A stretch of 30,824 nt of DNA, taken from IMCC26077 sp044344975. Lineage in GTDB: Bacteria > Actinomycetota > Actinomycetes > Nanopelagicales > Nanopelagicaceae. Every line of letters begins with the position of its first letter. Within the stretch, counting starts at the first letter, position 1. Under the pieces are notes generated by a model. That model ran no database searches. It saw only the letters and a list, made by a program, of their open reading frames with translations, and was not told the origin of the DNA. The stretch is taken from NCBI GenBank assembly GCA_044344975.1, contig JBIJBY010000005.1, forward strand, positions 1-30,824, given 5' to 3'. The position numbers and the translations under genes were made by a program. Positions 16,316 to 25,182 of this stretch are shown piece by piece.

Positions 16316-16321
16316 ATAGTA
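16316..16321 (-). promoter_or_regulatory. -10 element of a leaderless folD promoter
   Basis: On the minus strand TACTAT is followed by six bases and then the folD ATG. The 17-base gap after purH is filled by this element plus spacer. It would allow folD-DUF3017 expression independent of the purN-purH transcript. Confidence 0.55.
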
Positions 16322-16326
16322 GCCAA

Positions 16327-17868
16327 TTAGGCGTGCGCAAAATGACGCACGCCGGTGAAATACATCGTTCCGCCCGCCTTTTCGACGGCAGCAATCACCT
16401 CTTCATCACGAACACTTCCGCCAGGTTGCGCAATCGCCTTTATGCCGGCGGCCAGGAGGATTTCTGCGCCATCGGCAAATGGAAAGAATGCATCACTTGC
16501 GGCAAAGCTGCCACGCGCACGCTCTCCGGCACGGCCAACAGCAAGGCGCGCAGAATCCACTCGATTTACTTGTCCCATTCCAATGCCTACTGAAGCAAAA
16601 TCTTTCGCAAGCAAAATGCCATTGCTCTTCACTGACCGAACTGCGCGCCAAGCAAACTCGAGCTCCTTAAGTTCTTCAGAAGTGAGCGGATTGCCTGCAA
16701 CTAATCTCCAACTGGCGCTCATATCCCCCGGTGCATCTACTCGATCGAATTCTTGTACAAGTAGCCCACCATCGATATGACGATATTCCAGCGGGGCAGC
16801 TACTGGATTGACTTTCAATATTCGAATTGATGGTTTCTCTTTGAGAATCTCTAATGCCTTCTCATCATAATCAGGAGCAGCAATCACTTCGGTAAAAACT
16901 TCACTAACTCCTTGAGCCATGGCCACTGAAACTTTTCGATTTGCAGCAATGACTCCACCAAATGCAGAGACTGGATCGCAGGCATGTGCACCTTGATACG
17001 CATCTGCAATAGTGGCGCTTATTGCAACACCACATGGATTCGTATGTTTAATAATCGCTACCGCTGGGTCGGAATGATCGTGCGCGGCGCGCCAGGCAGC
17101 CTCGATGTCAACATAGTTGTTGTAAGACATCTCCTTGCCATGAAGAACTGTTGCGTTAGCAAGGCCATTGGTTACACCGCTCTCTATGTAAAGCGCGCTA
17201 CTTTGATGTGGATTCTCGCCATAACGAAGCGTACGTGAGCGTTCAAAACTCTTTCCCACCCACTCAGGGAGAAGTTCCTCGTCATTGGAACCAAGCCATG
17301 ATGCAACAGCTATGTCGTAGCGAGCGGTCGCGCGAAAAGCGTCCAGTGCAAATCTCTTTCGCTCGTCGAGTGTTGTACCGCCACTTTTTATGGCGGAGAT
17401 AATTGAAGGATATTGGGAGATGTCCGAGACCACGGCCACGCTGTGGTGATTCTTTGCCGCTCCTCTAATCATGCTCGGTCCACCGATATCTATTTGCTCA
17501 ATACATTGATCGACAGATGCACCACTTCGAACTGTTTCAACGAAGGGATAAAGGCTGACGACAACAAGATCAAATGGAGTAATTCTGAGTTCTTCAAGTT
17601 GTTTGATATGTGTTTGCAAGCGCAGGTCGGCAAGTATTCCGGCGTGAATCATCGGATGTAGCGTTTTTACGCGCCCATCGAGTGATTCAGGAAAACCCGT
17701 CAATGCCTCAACCGGAATAACTGGAACGCCACTTTTTTCAATTGTCGCTGCCGTGCTTCCTGTCGAGACAATTTCAACGCCTGCTTTATGAAGCTCAGCT
17801 GCAAATTCAATAAGACCGCTCTTGTCGTAAACGCTCACCAAGGCACGCTTTATGGGTTTACGGAGCAT
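16327..17868 (-). CDS. purH: Bifunctional AICAR transformylase/IMP cyclohydrolase PurH
   Basis: Last two steps of IMP synthesis. The N-terminal IMP cyclohydrolase (MGS-like) domain begins KRALVSVYDKSGLIEFA and contains STGSTAATIE and DGRVKTLHPMIHAG. The C-terminal transformylase domain has NNYVDIEAAW, AIIKHTNPCGVAI with the catalytic Lys-His pair, and ACDPVSAFGGVIAANR. Length 513 and the His-rich C-terminus (FTGVRHFAHA) are standard. The ATG at 17868 lies six bases after the purN stop. It uses 10-formyl-THF, whose producer FolD is encoded next. Confidence 0.97.
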   Translation of the reverse strand: MLRKPIKRALVSVYDKSGLIEFAAELHKAGVEIVSTGSTAATIEKSGVPVIPVEALTGFPESLDGRVKTLHPMIHAGILADLRLQTHIKQLEELRITPFDLVVVSLYPFVETVRSGASVDQCIEQIDIGGPSMIRGAAKNHHSVAVVSDISQYPSIISAIKSGGTTLDERKRFALDAFRATARYDIAVASWLGSNDEELLPEWVGKSFERSRTLRYGENPHQSSALYIESGVTNGLANATVLHGKEMSYNNYVDIEAAWRAAHDHSDPAVAIIKHTNPCGVAISATIADAYQGAHACDPVSAFGGVIAANRKVSVAMAQGVSEVFTEVIAAPDYDEKALEILKEKPSIRILKVNPVAAPLEYRHIDGGLLVQEFDRVDAPGDMSASWRLVAGNPLTSEELKELEFAWRAVRSVKSNGILLAKDFASVGIGMGQVNRVDSARLAVGRAGERARGSFAASDAFFPFADGAEILLAAGIKAIAQPGGSVRDEEVIAAVEKAGGTMYFTGVRHFAHA

Positions 17869-17874
17869 TCCTGA

Positions 17875-18495
17875 TCACTCACCTCTCTCGAGGAGTGCAA
17901 GTATGCCAAAGATGATGAGCTCTCTCTCCAAAACCTTGATCCGCTCATGGAGCGACTCTGCACTCTCGTTAACTGCAACTGCCAGTTTCCGTTGTGCGAT
18001 GACTGCACCAGTATCTACTCCTGCATCCACGTAGTGGAGCGTGCAGCCACTCTCTGAGACGCCAGCGGCAAGCGCATCACGAACTGCGTGCGCGCCTGGG
18101 AAAAGTGGTAGTAGCGATGGGTGGGTATTAACAATCTTAAATTTGGCGACGAAATCTGGTGAGAGAATCTTCATAAAGCCTGCGCTCACGACCAACCAGG
18201 GATCAATAGCCACTAACTCATCGCTTAGTTCGTTTTCCCATGCCAACCGCTCTGCTCCTGCACGAAAAGGAATTACTGAAGTTGCCAAGCCAGATTTCTC
18301 TGCTCTCCCTAAAATTCCTGCGTTTGGATTCTCCGTGATGACCCGTGAAATCACAATCTTGTTGTGGAGCTGGCCACCAATGTCGGTAACAGCATCAAAG
18401 AGCGCTTGTGCAACGCTGCCTTCGCCTGAAGCGAGAATGACTATCTGTTTGGCCTGTTTGGCCTGTTTGGCCTGCTTGGCTTGCTCGGCGCCCAT
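17875..18495 (-). CDS. purN: Phosphoribosylglycinamide formyltransferase PurN
   Basis: Formylates GAR using 10-formyl-THF. Catalytic residues Asn123, His125 and Asp161 (NTHPSLLP and GVDTGAV) keep the spacing of E. coli Asn106/His108/Asp144. The phosphate loop reads LASGEGSVAQAL, versus GNGSNLQAL in many homologues. Before the first beta strand (QIVILAS) there is an unusual run of four QAK repeats, encoded by five 9-base DNA units. I choose the ATG at 18495; another at 18516 lies inside the upstream membrane-protein gene and adds seven residues. It is the middle of a perM-purN-purH run. Confidence 0.94.
   Translation of the reverse strand: MGAEQAKQAKQAKQAKQIVILASGEGSVAQALFDAVTDIGGQLHNKIVISRVITENPNAGILGRAEKSGLATSVIPFRAGAERLAWENELSDELVAIDPWLVVSAGFMKILSPDFVAKFKIVNTHPSLLPLFPGAHAVRDALAAGVSESGCTLHYVDAGVDTGAVIAQRKLAVAVNESAESLHERIKVLERELIIFGILALLERGE
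18445..18489. repeat. 9-base tandem repeat encoding a QAK tract in PurN
   Basis: Five consecutive units: CTGTTTGGC three times exactly, then CTGCTTGGC and TTGCTCGGC (plus-strand reading). The array ends ten bases inside the purN start and is a multiple of three, so copy-number changes would lengthen or shorten the N-terminus without shifting the frame. Confidence 0.9.
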
Positions 18496-18500
18496 CTCTC

Positions 18501-19616
18501 TCACTTTGGTCCCCATTTGTCATATGCAATTTTTGCTCCCATTCCAACAGAGAGTTGTGCCAGAAAAAGCAGTGGGAACTGCCAGAGCGATGGGCCAATA
18601 GTTGAGAGTGCGCCACCGAGAACTGAGCCGTTACTCAAAAGAGTCAGTAAGAATATAGCGGCAGTCAAAATAACGGGATAAAGAAAATATCCAAAGCGAA
18701 TTTCGCGAAGAGATGTGCGCTTGAGAATTGTCATAACAAAGATTCCAGTGCCAACTCCGATGAAAGCGCCAAGATAGAGGTAGGGATGAGTATCTGTCGG
18801 TATCGCGCCCAAGAGCGGGAAGGCGGGTATCTCATTTAAGCGATGAATGCCGGGTGAGACGAGGGTGCCACTTCCTATCGAGAATCCCGAACCTAATAAG
18901 TACGAGAGTGCAGAGATTGCCATATTGGGAAGGGTGAGAATTCCTAAAATTGTTAGCAGCACGCCGCCGATGATTCCGGCATCGAGCACTGCATAGAGAT
19001 CTCGAACCACTGCAAAATGAAAAAGTAGCGAGAGTGAATATGCGAGCGCGCCGATTCCTAAAAGTGCGCCAATGACCAGCAGAGAAATTCGTGTTAAGTC
19101 GCGACGAAGAGATGGCGCTCCCGAGGTCACAGTCAGAGAAAATTGTGCAGCGCCAATCAGAGAGAGCGTAATCAGAGGTGCCCACCACCAGCGCGGGTGC
19201 ACATCGGGCGAACGTGAACCGAGGCTGGCAAATATCAAGAGCGCCGTATAACTTAGAAAAAAACCAACAACAGCTTGGCGTTGCTTTCTAACAATTTTTG
19301 AGTGGTCATCACGGTGCCCGAATTGGCGACTAATGCGATTGAGCGCGCCGCGAAAGGCAATGAATGGAAACAACAGTGCGCCTAGTGGAAGAAAGCTCAG
19401 TGCACCTGGAAGACCTGAGGGTGGCAACGCTAAGGAGAACGTGAGGTGGTGCGCGCCAAGCCATACCCAGAATGACCCTCGCAATGCATCACTCATCTGA
19501 CCGCTGAGCGAACCTGCAGTTGCCCAGGCGATCAAGACTATTAACGCAAGTGGAATAAATGTTGAGAGCGCTGCGCGCACTCCTTCCGAAGCGCCAGCGA
19601 TGAGCGGGCGCGCCAT
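18501..19616 (-). CDS. DUF6350 / PerM-like multi-pass membrane protein
   Basis: A 371-residue hydrophobic protein with about eight or nine predicted membrane segments, beginning MARPLIAGASEGVRAALSTF, the usual opening of the actinobacterial DUF6350 family. M. tuberculosis PerM (Rv0955), reported to be needed for division and persistence, occupies the same place between sucD and purN. The ortholog call rests on topology, N-terminal pattern and synteny; I see no catalytic motif. It starts two bases after sucD and ends five bases before purN, so it is within one transcript. It ends in a short polar tail (YDKWGPK). Confidence 0.8.
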   Translation of the reverse strand: MARPLIAGASEGVRAALSTFIPLALIVLIAWATAGSLSGQMSDALRGSFWVWLGAHHLTFSLALPPSGLPGALSFLPLGALLFPFIAFRGALNRISRQFGHRDDHSKIVRKQRQAVVGFFLSYTALLIFASLGSRSPDVHPRWWWAPLITLSLIGAAQFSLTVTSGAPSLRRDLTRISLLVIGALLGIGALAYSLSLLFHFAVVRDLYAVLDAGIIGGVLLTILGILTLPNMAISALSYLLGSGFSIGSGTLVSPGIHRLNEIPAFPLLGAIPTDTHPYLYLGAFIGVGTGIFVMTILKRTSLREIRFGYFLYPVILTAAIFLLTLLSNGSVLGGALSTIGPSLWQFPLLFLAQLSVGMGAKIAYDKWGPK

Positions 19617-19618
19617 TC

Positions 19619-20500
19619 TTATCGACCGAGAATAGAACGGAGAAGTTGCGCTGCTTCTGAAGGCGTGACGCCCACTCGCACTCCGACTGCCTCAAGCGCA
19701 TCGCGTTTTGCTGATGCTGTACCTAAGGAGCCTGAGACGATCGCACCAGCATGGCCCATCGTCTTTCCTTCAGGAGCGGTAAATCCTGCAACATATCCAA
19801 CAACTGGCTTTGTGACATATTCCTTAATAAAAGCTGCAGCGCGCTCTTCGGCATCGCCACCAATCTCACCAATCATCACGATTGCTTCAGTTTTTGGATC
19901 ATCTTGGAATGCGCGGAGGCAATCGATATGTGTCGTTCCGATGACCGGATCGCCACCAATTCCTACTGCAGTGGAGAATCCAATATCTCGGAGTTCATAC
20001 ATCATTTGGTAAGTGAGCGTTCCCGACTTAGAAACCAATCCGATTGGACCTGCGCCAGTGATATCTGCAGGAATGATTCCAACATTTGATTCGCCAGGGG
20101 TAATTAGCCCAGGGCAGTTCGGTCCGATAATCCGAGTTGTACCTTTGCTCTGCGCATACGCAACAAATTGGGTGGAGTCATGAACTGGGATTCCCTCGGT
20201 GATTACGACAGCTAGTGGCACCTTTGCATCAATTGCATCAATCACTGCTGCTTTGGTGAACTTTGCAGGTACGAAGATGACCGAAACATTTGCGCCGGTT
20301 GCAGCCACTGCATCGCTCGCGGAGTTAAATACTGGAAGTGCAAGGCCATCCATGTCAACGCTTTGACCGCCTTTGCCGGGCGTGACACCGCCAACAACAT
20401 TGGTTCCCGACTTGAGCATTCGCTTGGTGTGCTTGGTTCCTTCAGAGCCGGTCATGCCGTGAACAATGACGCGACTATCTTTATTTAGAAAAATGCTCAT
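19619..20500 (-). CDS. sucD: Succinyl-CoA synthetase (ADP-forming) alpha subunit
   Basis: CoA-binding subunit that carries the phosphohistidine intermediate. The CoA-binding fold is near the N-terminus (VIVHGMTGSEGTKHTKRML, GGVTPGKGGQ). RIIGPNCPGLI lies in the middle, and GKTMGHAGAIVSG contains the active-site His. Length 293 is standard. The sucC stop and sucD start share one base (TAATG), and perM follows after two bases. Succinyl-CoA from the methylmalonyl-CoA mutase and from 2-oxoglutarate both enter here. Confidence 0.96.
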   Translation of the reverse strand: MSIFLNKDSRVIVHGMTGSEGTKHTKRMLKSGTNVVGGVTPGKGGQSVDMDGLALPVFNSASDAVAATGANVSVIFVPAKFTKAAVIDAIDAKVPLAVVITEGIPVHDSTQFVAYAQSKGTTRIIGPNCPGLITPGESNVGIIPADITGAGPIGLVSKSGTLTYQMMYELRDIGFSTAVGIGGDPVIGTTHIDCLRAFQDDPKTEAIVMIGEIGGDAEERAAAFIKEYVTKPVVGYVAGFTAPEGKTMGHAGAIVSGSLGTASAKRDALEAVGVRVGVTPSEAAQLLRSILGR

Positions 20501-21663
20501 TATTTTGCCGCCAATTCTGCTGCACGAGCAGCTGCGCCATCCATGGTCTCTGCTTGTTCTACTAGCGGATGATTTGCCTCTTTGAGGATACGACGGCCTT
20601 CAAGAACGTTGTTTCCATCTAACCGAACGACGATTGGCTTAGTTGCCTTTGTGCCTAGTATGTCGAGAGCTTGGATGATTCCGTTAGCAACTGCATCGCA
20701 TGCGGTGATGCCACCGAACACATTCACAAATACGCTCTTAACATCCTTATCGTTGAGGATGATTGATAGACCATCTGCCATTACCTGTGCCGATGCGCCT
20801 CCGCCGATATCCAGGAAGTTTGCCGGCTTCATGCCACCGAACTTTTCGCCTGCATAGGCAACAACATCAAGGGTGCTCATCACAAGACCTGCACCATTGC
20901 CGATGATTCCAACTTGTCCTTCGAGTTTAACGTAATTGAGATCTTTCTCTTTTGCTAATGCCTCGAGCGGATTGGTGGCCGCGTGGTCGACAAGCGCTTC
21001 ATGATCAGGATGACGGAAGGCGGCATTATCATCGAGCGTCACTTTTCCATCGAGTGCGATGATCTGATTGTCTTCAGTGCGCACGAGAGGATTTACTTCA
21101 ACGAGCGTTGCATCTTCTGCTACAAAACACGCCCAAAGTTTGACGAGTACCGATGCCACTTGACTCTGCACATCTACAGGGAATTGTGCTTGCTTTGCGA
21201 TTGATTCGGCGAGCGCTATATCAATTCCTTTTGCCGGATCGACATGCACCTTTGCAAGTTTTTCTGGAGTCTCGTGCGCGACCTGCTCGATATCCATTCC
21301 GCCAGCGACAGATGCCATGACGAGGAATGATCGTGCTGCGCGATCGAGAAGGATTGCTAGGTAATACTCTTCTTTAATGGGAGCTGCTTGAGCAATCATC
21401 ACTTTGTGAACAGTGTGGCCTTTGATATCCATTCCAAGAATCGCTTTGGCTTTCTCGAAAGTGTCGGCTGGATCGGTTGCTAACTTAACGCCACCTGCTT
21501 TGCCACGGCCGCCAATCTTTACCTGGGCCTTAACGACAACTTTACCGCCCATGCCGGCCGCTGCAGCTTTCGCCTCATCTGGAGTTGTTGCTACTTTTCC
21601 AGCAAGAACCGGAATTCCATGTGCTTCGAATAAATCGCGCGCTTGATACTCAAATAGATCCAC
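20500..21663 (-). CDS. sucC: Succinyl-CoA synthetase beta subunit
   Basis: ATP-grasp nucleotide-binding subunit pairing with SucD. It opens MDLFEYQARDLFEAHGIPV, has VVKAQVKIGGRGKAGGVKLA for nucleotide binding, EVNPLV for metal binding, and GGITACDAVANGI near the C-terminus. Length 387 is normal. The start is a GTG with AAAGG nine bases upstream on the minus strand. The 56-base leader carries a TATATT element, so this is probably the main promoter of a sucC-sucD-perM-purN-purH transcript. Confidence 0.96.
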   Translation of the reverse strand: MDLFEYQARDLFEAHGIPVLAGKVATTPDEAKAAAAGMGGKVVVKAQVKIGGRGKAGGVKLATDPADTFEKAKAILGMDIKGHTVHKVMIAQAAPIKEEYYLAILLDRAARSFLVMASVAGGMDIEQVAHETPEKLAKVHVDPAKGIDIALAESIAKQAQFPVDVQSQVASVLVKLWACFVAEDATLVEVNPLVRTEDNQIIALDGKVTLDDNAAFRHPDHEALVDHAATNPLEALAKEKDLNYVKLEGQVGIIGNGAGLVMSTLDVVAYAGEKFGGMKPANFLDIGGGASAQVMADGLSIILNDKDVKSVFVNVFGGITACDAVANGIIQALDILGTKATKPIVVRLDGNNVLEGRRILKEANHPLVEQAETMDGAAARAAELAAK

Positions 21664-21698
21664 TAATCAATACCTTTCGATGATTCTCGCAATTTTCA

Positions 21699-21704
21699 AA
21701 TATA
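21699..21704 (-). promoter_or_regulatory. Likely -10 hexamer of the sucC operon
   Basis: TATATT on the minus strand, 35 bases before the sucC GTG, lies in the only AT-rich block of the intergenic gap. No clear -35 is seen. It would give a leader of about 28 bases holding the AAAGG ribosome-binding site. Confidence 0.5.
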
Positions 21705-21719
21705 ACTAATGGAACCATC

Positions 21720-22121
21720 CTAGCGATGGTGTACCGATGCTTTGACCCATTCGGCAATCTCATTTGTCGACGCGCCGGAGGTAAAAATTTTGGCCACGCC
21801 TAACGCTTCCAACGCTTTGACATCATCATCGGGAATGACCCCACCGCCGAAAACCAGAATTTTCCGATCCCCGATTAGCTCCATGATTTTCTTAAAGAGC
21901 GTCAGATGTGCTCCTGAGAGAATGGAGAGGCCGATTGCATCGGCATCTTCTTGAATCGCTGTGGTGACAATCTCTTCAGGAGTTTGATGGAGGCCGGTAT
22001 AGATGACTTCGCACCCAGCGTCGCGAAGAGTTCTGGCGACGACCTTTGCGCCACGATCGTGGCCATCAAGACCCGCCTTGGCAACAACGACCCGGATTGG
22101 GCGCACCTTCTGCGAACTCAT
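21720..22121 (-). CDS. Stand-alone cobalamin-binding (small) subunit of an acyl-CoA mutase
   Basis: A 133-residue B12-binding domain of the mutase family, beginning with RVVVAKAGLDGHDRGAKVVA. The DxHxxG cobalamin motif is Asp19-His21-Gly24, whose His replaces the lower axial ligand. SILSGAHLTLF and FGGGVIPDDDV are the remaining family signatures. It most likely pairs with the catalytic subunit at 6760-8319, which lacks this domain. Its place between pcrA and sucC matches Streptomyces icmB as I recall, but the partner's Tyr/Arg pair points to methylmalonyl-CoA. The ATG at 22121 gives the conserved start; an in-frame TTG at 22157 would add 12 non-conserved residues. Confidence 0.92.
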   Translation of the reverse strand: MSSQKVRPIRVVVAKAGLDGHDRGAKVVARTLRDAGCEVIYTGLHQTPEEIVTTAIQEDADAIGLSILSGAHLTLFKKIMELIGDRKILVFGGGVIPDDDVKALEALGVAKIFTSGASTNEIAEWVKASVHHR

Positions 22122-22175
22122 AGCGATACCGTGCCACCAACTAGGCCCTTGAGCCAAATTAACTTCTAAATCCGG

Positions 22176-24392
22176 CTAGACCTTCTCAACGGGGGCGTAC
22201 CTCAACAAGAGACGGCGCTCGCCATAGCTGCCAAAGTCGACGGTCGCCTCAGTTCGATCACCCTCGCCAGTGAGGGTGCGGACCTGACCGATTCCGAAAG
22301 TTTGATGCAGGACTCGATCGCCAACTTCAAGATCAAGCGCGATTACCCGTTTGCCGGTAGAGCGAACCGGTGGAGCGCTGCGAACCATCGGTTTAATCGT
22401 TGCTCTTCGCGTTTCCATTAACTCTTCAGGAATCTCGCTAAAGAATCGTGATGGAGCGTTATACGTTGGAGTGCCAAACATAAATCGAGTAGATGCGCGT
22501 GAGAGATATAACCGTTCGCGCGCGCGAGTGAGGCCAACGTAAGCAAGGCGGCGCTCCTCTTCAATCTCATTCGGATCGCCAAGTGAGCGAGAGTGTGGAA
22601 AGACTCCCTCTTCAAGGCCAGTGAGAAATACGGTGGGGAACTCAAGTCCCTTGGCGGTGTGGAGCGTCATTAGCGTGACGACGCCACCGTGATCCTCACC
22701 GTCGGGTATCTGATCAGAATCAGCAACAAGTGAAACTCGTTCGAGGAAACCCACGAGTGAAATCTCATCTGGTTGATCTTCCCCACCCACGAGTGATTCA
22801 TCTTCTTCATACTCTTGCGCAACCGCTACCAACTCTTCAATATTTTCTAAACGCCCCTCATCTTGTGGATCGGTACTGTCGGAGAGTTCTGCCCCTAGGC
22901 CGCTCTGCTCGATAACAGCCTCTGCAATCACGGAGGGTTTAAACCCAGATTCAACCATTGTGCGCAGCGTTGCCATGAGGTTTGCGAATTGATCGATAGC
23001 TGAAATTGCTCGCGCAGCGAGATCGCGCGCTTGATCAGCTCGAAAGAGCGCATCCCATAACGGAATATCCATCTCGTCGAGGGCGGCAATAGCTTTGTCG
23101 CCGATACCGCGTTTGGGGGTATTAATGATCCGGCGGAGTGAGATTTCATCGTAAGGATTAGCTAATACACGCAAGTACGCGAGCAGATCGCGGACCTCTT
23201 TACGTTCATAGAAGCGGACTCCCCCAACAACTTTGTAGGGGATGGCATTGCGCATAAAGACTTCTTCAAAAGGGCGAGATTGGTTATTGGTGCGATAGAA
23301 AATTGCGGTATCACCTGGTTGGGAAATTCCATCGTTTTGGAGTGAACGAATTTCACTCATCACAAACTCTGCTTCGTCGCGTTCGTCCTCTGCTTCATAG
23401 GTGATGATTGCAGAACCAGCACCCGAATCAGTCCAGAGGTTCTTTGCTTTCCGACTTGCATTATTTGTAATAACGGCATTCGCAGCAGAGAGAATGTTTT
23501 GGGTCGAACGGTAATTTTGTTCCAACAAAATTGTTCGCGCGGATGGATAGTCCTCTTCAAATTGGAGGATGTTGCGGATAGTCGCGCCGCGGAAGGCATA
23601 GATTGATTGATCGGCATCGCCCACGACACATAGTTCTGCTGGAGGGAAGCCATCGCGCTCTGTTCCAACAAGTTCCCGCACTAAGACGTACTGCGCATGA
23701 TTAGTATCTTGATACTCATCGACAAGGACATGGCGAAAACGGGAGCGATAACGAGCCTTCACTTCAGGGTGGCGTTGGAAAAGTTCGACAGCTTTCATGA
23801 TGAGATCGTCGAAATCAAAAACATTTCCCTCTTGTAATTTCTTTTGATAAATGGCATAAGTTTCGGCTACGACTTCTTCAAAGTGATTGGTTGTTTGATT
23901 TGCATAATCAGCTGGGCCCATTAATTCATTTTTAGCGTTACTTATCATCGCGTGTATTTGTCGTGGCGCGTAGCGCTTGGGATCCAGGTTGAGGTCTTTG
24001 CCGATTAAGGCAACTAAACGTTGGGCATCGCTCTGGTCGTAGATAGTGAAATTTGGTTTGTATCCGGCGGCAACTGCCTCTTGGCGCAAGATGCGCACGC
24101 ATGCCGAGTGAAAGGTAGAGACCCAAATAGATTTCGCGCGCGGACCGACGATTGCTTGAACTCGCTCACGCATCTCTCCCGCTGCTTTGTTGGTGAAGGT
24201 GATGGCAAGAATTTCGTACGGAGCCACCGCCCGAGCGGCCAGAAGGTATGCGATTCGATTGGTGAGTACTCGCGTTTTTCCTGAGCCGGCGCCGGCGACA
24301 ATAAGAAGTGGGGAGCCGGTATGGACGACCGCTTCACGTTGTGCTGGGTTCAACCCATCAAGGAGTGGGTGATTGGCCCCGGTTTCACTCAT
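22176..24392 (-). CDS. pcrA: ATP-dependent DNA helicase PcrA/UvrD
   Basis: Superfamily 1A 3'-5' helicase for repair and replication. Helicase motifs run in order: NPAQREAV (Q motif), AGAGSGKT (Walker A), DEYQDTN (Walker B), GDADQSIYAFRGA, LEQNYRST, MTLHTAKGLEF and VGLTRARERLYLS. The C-terminus ends with a Tudor/KOW-like fold (VGDRVLHQTFGIGQVRTL), which in PcrA and UvrD contacts RNA polymerase. From the ATG at 24392 the protein has 738 residues; an open frame to 24437 adds 15 residues unlike the family. It diverges from the deacetylase gene over 63 bases. Confidence 0.96.
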   Translation of the reverse strand: MSETGANHPLLDGLNPAQREAVVHTGSPLLIVAGAGSGKTRVLTNRIAYLLAARAVAPYEILAITFTNKAAGEMRERVQAIVGPRAKSIWVSTFHSACVRILRQEAVAAGYKPNFTIYDQSDAQRLVALIGKDLNLDPKRYAPRQIHAMISNAKNELMGPADYANQTTNHFEEVVAETYAIYQKKLQEGNVFDFDDLIMKAVELFQRHPEVKARYRSRFRHVLVDEYQDTNHAQYVLVRELVGTERDGFPPAELCVVGDADQSIYAFRGATIRNILQFEEDYPSARTILLEQNYRSTQNILSAANAVITNNASRKAKNLWTDSGAGSAIITYEAEDERDEAEFVMSEIRSLQNDGISQPGDTAIFYRTNNQSRPFEEVFMRNAIPYKVVGGVRFYERKEVRDLLAYLRVLANPYDEISLRRIINTPKRGIGDKAIAALDEMDIPLWDALFRADQARDLAARAISAIDQFANLMATLRTMVESGFKPSVIAEAVIEQSGLGAELSDSTDPQDEGRLENIEELVAVAQEYEEDESLVGGEDQPDEISLVGFLERVSLVADSDQIPDGEDHGGVVTLMTLHTAKGLEFPTVFLTGLEEGVFPHSRSLGDPNEIEEERRLAYVGLTRARERLYLSRASTRFMFGTPTYNAPSRFFSEIPEELMETRRATIKPMVRSAPPVRSTGKRVIALDLEVGDRVLHQTFGIGQVRTLTGEGDRTEATVDFGSYGERRLLLRYAPVEKV

Positions 24393-24423
24393 AATGTACG
24401 AGCCTAACCTGAACCACCGATAA

Positions 24424-24444
24424 ACCGACTGATACACCGACTGA
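24424..24444. repeat. Two direct ACCGACTGA repeats in the pcrA-deacetylase gap
   Basis: ACCGACTGA occurs at 24424-24432 and 24436-24444, 12 bases apart, with a weaker ACCGATAAA just before. They lie upstream of the deacetylase ribosome-binding site, close to one DNA helical turn apart, and could be a regulator site. No known binding consensus is recognised. Confidence 0.3.
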
Positions 24445-24455
24445 AAGGGAGCGCC

Positions 24456-25178
24456 ATGGAGCCGATTGATGACTCGGAGATTTCACAAGTCCTCGTGGTG
24501 ACTGCTCACCCTGACGATGTCGACTTCGGCGCCGGTGGCACCATCGCGCAATGGACGGCAAAAGGAATCAAGGTTGCCTATTGCATCGCAACAAATGGCG
24601 ACCAGGGTGGCGAAGATCCTGATCTCCCCCGCGATCAAATGCCGGTCATTCGTCAGAAAGAACAGCGCGATGCGGGAAAAATTCTTGGCGTTACTGATAT
24701 TGAATTCTTAAATTATCGCGATGGTTGGCTTGAGCCCACAATTGAATTGCGGAAGAAAATAGTGAAAGCAATTCGTCGCGTAAAGCCTGATCGAATGATT
24801 ATCCAAAGTCCCGAGCGCAATTGGGATCGACTTGGCGCAAGCCATCCCGATCACATGGCAGCAGGTGAAGCTGCGATTCAAGCGGTTTATCCCGATGCGC
24901 GTAATCGTTTTGCCTTTATGGATTTACTCGATGAAGGACTTGAGCCATGGCGCGTTAAAGAAGTGTGGGTCACTTCGATGATCACGCCAAATCATTACGT
25001 GGATATTACTGACACTTTCCCAAATAAAATGGCGGCGCTCCATGCACACGTGAGCCAAACTGCTCATAACGCTGAGTTAGAAAAAATGGTTCGCGAATGG
25101 GGCGAGCGAAATGCTGAGGCTGGCGGATTGCCTGCCGGTCGGATAGCGGAAGCATTCCGAGTTGTTAATACAAATTAA
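24456..25178 (+). CDS. PIG-L/LmbE family zinc deacetylase
   Basis: Zinc-dependent N-deacetylase fold. The N-terminal metal/catalytic motif AHPDDVDFGAGGT and the downstream SHPDHMAAG provide the expected His-Asp-His zinc set and catalytic Asp. At 240 residues it is shorter than MshB or Mca (about 280-300), so a mycothiol role is possible but not shown; other substrates such as N-acetylglucosaminyl conjugates are equally open. AAAGGGAG precedes the ATG by four bases. The stop lies four bases from the convergent guaA stop. Not part of an operon. Confidence 0.88.
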   Translation: MEPIDDSEISQVLVVTAHPDDVDFGAGGTIAQWTAKGIKVAYCIATNGDQGGEDPDLPRDQMPVIRQKEQRDAGKILGVTDIEFLNYRDGWLEPTIELRKKIVKAIRRVKPDRMIIQSPERNWDRLGASHPDHMAAGEAAIQAVYPDARNRFAFMDLLDEGLEPWRVKEVWVTSMITPNHYVDITDTFPNKMAALHAHVSQTAHNAELEKMVREWGERNAEAGGLPAGRIAEAFRVVNTN

Positions 25179-25182
25179 TTAA

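Noticed and set aside
18445..18489. CRISPR-like or regulatory repeat array
   Set aside because: Units are only 9 bases with no spacers and lie in the purN coding frame as QAK codons.
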